Below, piece by piece: positions 6,046-7,559 of a stretch of DNA of 7,559 nucleotides. Numbering within the stretch: the first letter of the stretch is position 1; each line of letters begins with the position of its first letter. The translations under genes were made by a program, and so were the position numbers. The DNA comes from Anaerolineales bacterium UBA5069 (GTDB lineage: Bacteria; Chloroflexota; Anaerolineae; Caldilineales; Caldilineaceae). A model generated the notes under the pieces. That model saw nothing but the letters and a program-made list of their open reading frames with translations. It was not told where the DNA came from and ran no database searches. The stretch is from NCBI GenBank assembly GCA_002415895.1, contig DIAV01000401.1, forward strand, positions 474-8,032. Reading direction: 5' to 3'.

Positions 6046-7542
6046 ATGGCAATTACCTTTGGCACCGACGGCTGGCGCGCCGTGATTAGCGATGAGTTTA
6101 CCTTTGCCAATGTGCGGCATGTGGCGCAGGCCATTGCCGAAAAGACACTGGCAGATGTCGCCACAGCGGGGCGCGACCGCAAGCCCACTGTGGTTGTGGG
6201 CTTCGACACCCGCTTTCTCTCCGACCGCTACGCGATGGCCATGGCCGAGGTGCTGGCGGGGAACGGCATTACCGTGTGGCTCACACAGAGCGACGCACCC
6301 ACGCCCGTCACCTCCTACGCAATTGTGGACAAGCAGGCCGACGCCGGCGTCATGATCACGGCCAGCCACAATCCCCCGCGCTACAACGGCATCAAACTCA
6401 AGGCGGCGTTTGGTGGCTCCGCCAGCCCCGCCGATTGCAAGGAAGTTGAGCGGCGCATTGCCGGCAACCTTGCCGCCGGACGCGAACCGTTGTTGCTCGA
6501 GAGCGACGTGGCATTGGGCGAGGGGCTCATCACGCGCTTCAACCCGCTGCCCGCCTACGAGGCGCAGGTGCGGCGGCTGGTCAACTTTGACGCAATTCGC
6601 AGCGCGCATCTCAATGTGGCTGTAGACGCCATGTATGGCACGGGGCGCATCTATTTGCGCAAACTGCTCGAGGAGGCGGGCTGCGCAGTCACCGAATTGC
6701 GCGGCGAGATGAACCCGGGCTTCAACGGGATTCACCCCGAGCCGATTGCACGCCACTTGCAGCCACTGATTGACGAAATGGCCGCCGCCCATTACCACAT
6801 CGGGCTGGCGACCGACGGCGACGCCGACCGCATTGGCGCGGTTGATCCCACGGGCCGCTTCATTGACCCGCACCGGATTATGGCGCTCATTGTGGAGTAT
6901 CTCGTGCAGAGCCGCGGGCAGCGCGGCAGCGTTGTCAAGACTGTGAGCAGCACGCAAATGCTCAACCGGCTGGCTGCGCGCTATAACCTGCCCATTCACG
7001 AAACACCCGTTGGCTTTAACCACATTTGCGACTACATGCGCAAAGAAGCCGTGCTGCTGGGGGGCGAGGAGAGCGGCGGCATTAGCGTCCTCGGCCATAT
7101 TCCCGAGGGTGATGGGCTGCTCATGGGGCTGCTGCTGACGGAAATGGTGGCCGTGCGCGGCAAGTCGCTGGTGGAGTTGCTGGGCGAATTGACGGATGCG
7201 CCCGATGTGGGACCCTTTGCCTATGCGCGCACCGACCAACCCGTGCGCCCCTTCAACAAGTCCGAACTGGTGGCCGGGTTAATGGCCGCACCGCCCACTA
7301 CCCTGGCCGGTGTGCGCGTAGCTCACATCAACAACATGGACGGCGTGAAGTACATTTTGGAGGATAACGGCTGGCTGCTGATTCGCCCCAGCGGCACCGA
7401 GCCTGTGTTGCGCATCTATGCGGAAAGCCACGATGACGCTGCTGTGGCGCTGCTGCTCAGCGAAGGGGCCGCCCTCGCCACCAGCCAGATTGACCGGCTC
7501 TATGCAGCCAACGGCACGCGTGCCGTCACGCTCACGCGCTGA
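6046..7542 (+). CDS. Phosphoglucomutase/phosphomannomutase-family protein (alpha-D-phosphohexomutase)
   Basis: This complete 498-residue protein has all four phosphohexomutase signatures. The N-terminus is ITFGTDGWRAVI (3-14). The catalytic loop is TASHNP (105-110), with S107 as the residue that carries the phosphate. The metal site is DGDADR (257-262), with D257, D259 and D261 binding magnesium. The sugar-binding loop is GGEESGG (339-345), and the C-terminal phosphate-binding loop is RPSGTEPVLRIY (447-458). Such enzymes interconvert hexose 6- and 1-phosphates in the cytoplasm, through a bisphosphate intermediate, supplying nucleotide-sugar synthesis. The EES loop is closer to glucose-phosphate mutases than to the EQSGH/EMSGH loops of GlmM or PMM/PGM, so glucose 1-phosphate is the best guess. 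It resembles a subgroup common in Cyanobacteria and Chloroflexota. It lies 208 bases after the dehydratase gene on the same strand, suggesting a linked surface-sugar role under partly separate control. Confidence 0.93.
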   Translation: MAITFGTDGWRAVISDEFTFANVRHVAQAIAEKTLADVATAGRDRKPTVVVGFDTRFLSDRYAMAMAEVLAGNGITVWLTQSDAPTPVTSYAIVDKQADAGVMITASHNPPRYNGIKLKAAFGGSASPADCKEVERRIAGNLAAGREPLLLESDVALGEGLITRFNPLPAYEAQVRRLVNFDAIRSAHLNVAVDAMYGTGRIYLRKLLEEAGCAVTELRGEMNPGFNGIHPEPIARHLQPLIDEMAAAHYHIGLATDGDADRIGAVDPTGRFIDPHRIMALIVEYLVQSRGQRGSVVKTVSSTQMLNRLAARYNLPIHETPVGFNHICDYMRKEAVLLGGEESGGISVLGHIPEGDGLLMGLLLTEMVAVRGKSLVELLGELTDAPDVGPFAYARTDQPVRPFNKSELVAGLMAAPPTTLAGVRVAHINNMDGVKYILEDNGWLLIRPSGTEPVLRIYAESHDDAAVALLLSEGAALATSQIDRLYAANGTRAVTLTR

Positions 7543-7559
7543 CGTCTATCGCACGCTGA
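7543..7559. other. Right-edge remnant after the phosphohexomutase gene
   Basis: Only 17 bases follow the last stop codon. They are too short to assign to a gene, terminator or spacer. Confidence 0.6.

Noticed and set aside
5886..6089. 67-codon plus-strand frame in the gap before the phosphohexomutase
   Set aside because: It starts inside the right arm of the 18-bp inverted repeat, overlaps the real gene out of frame, and shows no ribosome site or recognisable protein pattern.
5959..7239. 426-codon minus-strand open frame
   Set aside because: It lies opposite the phosphohexomutase gene, which has all four family motifs. The antisense protein is His/Ala/Gly-rich and matches nothing recognisable.
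3816..7542. Full capsule or O-antigen biosynthesis cluster
   Set aside because: Only two sugar-activation genes are present. No glycosyltransferase, flippase or polymerase is in the window, so a cluster cannot be claimed.

Overview
The window is GC-rich bacterial DNA that is almost fully coding. It holds five genes: one cut by the left edge and four complete. The protein styles suggest a Chloroflexota (Anaerolineae-like) bacterium or metagenomic contig. These are a membrane-bound CapD/WbpM-type dehydratase, a roughly 500-residue phosphohexomutase opening FGTDGWRAVI, an AEC transporter, and a large HExxH protein of the sort found in DUF4157/eCIS neighbourhoods. The placement is recalled similarity, not a computed result. 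No rRNA, tRNA, CRISPR array or insertion sequence is visible.

Left part (1-2611, plus strand). A 5'-truncated zinc-metalloprotease-like protein with an HEVQH motif is followed after 20 bases by a beta-propeller-like protein. The two look like one transcription unit. A plausible but unproven reading is that this is the tail of a locus for an extracellular contractile injection system (eCIS) or a related secreted effector, with the rest lying to the left. A 14-bp perfect palindrome covers the propeller gene's start codon.

Middle (2658-3815). An AEC-type permease on the minus strand converges with the propeller gene. It is divergent from the polysaccharide gene on its other side. The divergent spacer is dense with small symmetric elements: three CATTGTNNCGCA-like direct repeats, two inverted repeats, and a TATAGT -10 element whose predicted transcript would begin at or next to the GTG start of the next gene.

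Right part (3816-7542, plus strand). A 673-residue membrane-anchored nucleotide-sugar 4,6-dehydratase is followed by a 498-residue phosphoglucomutase/phosphomannomutase-family enzyme. Together they fit activated-sugar supply for a cell-surface polysaccharide or glycoprotein glycan. The 208-base gap between them holds a perfect 18-bp inverted repeat, probably a stem-loop terminator or processing site. It also holds a second promoter-like region with competing complementary segments, so the two genes may be separately controlled.

The most notable items are the HExxH protein with its possible eCIS link, the structured divergent spacer, and the 5838-6045 gap. Several long antisense open frames are shadows of the real genes, produced by GC-rich codon use.
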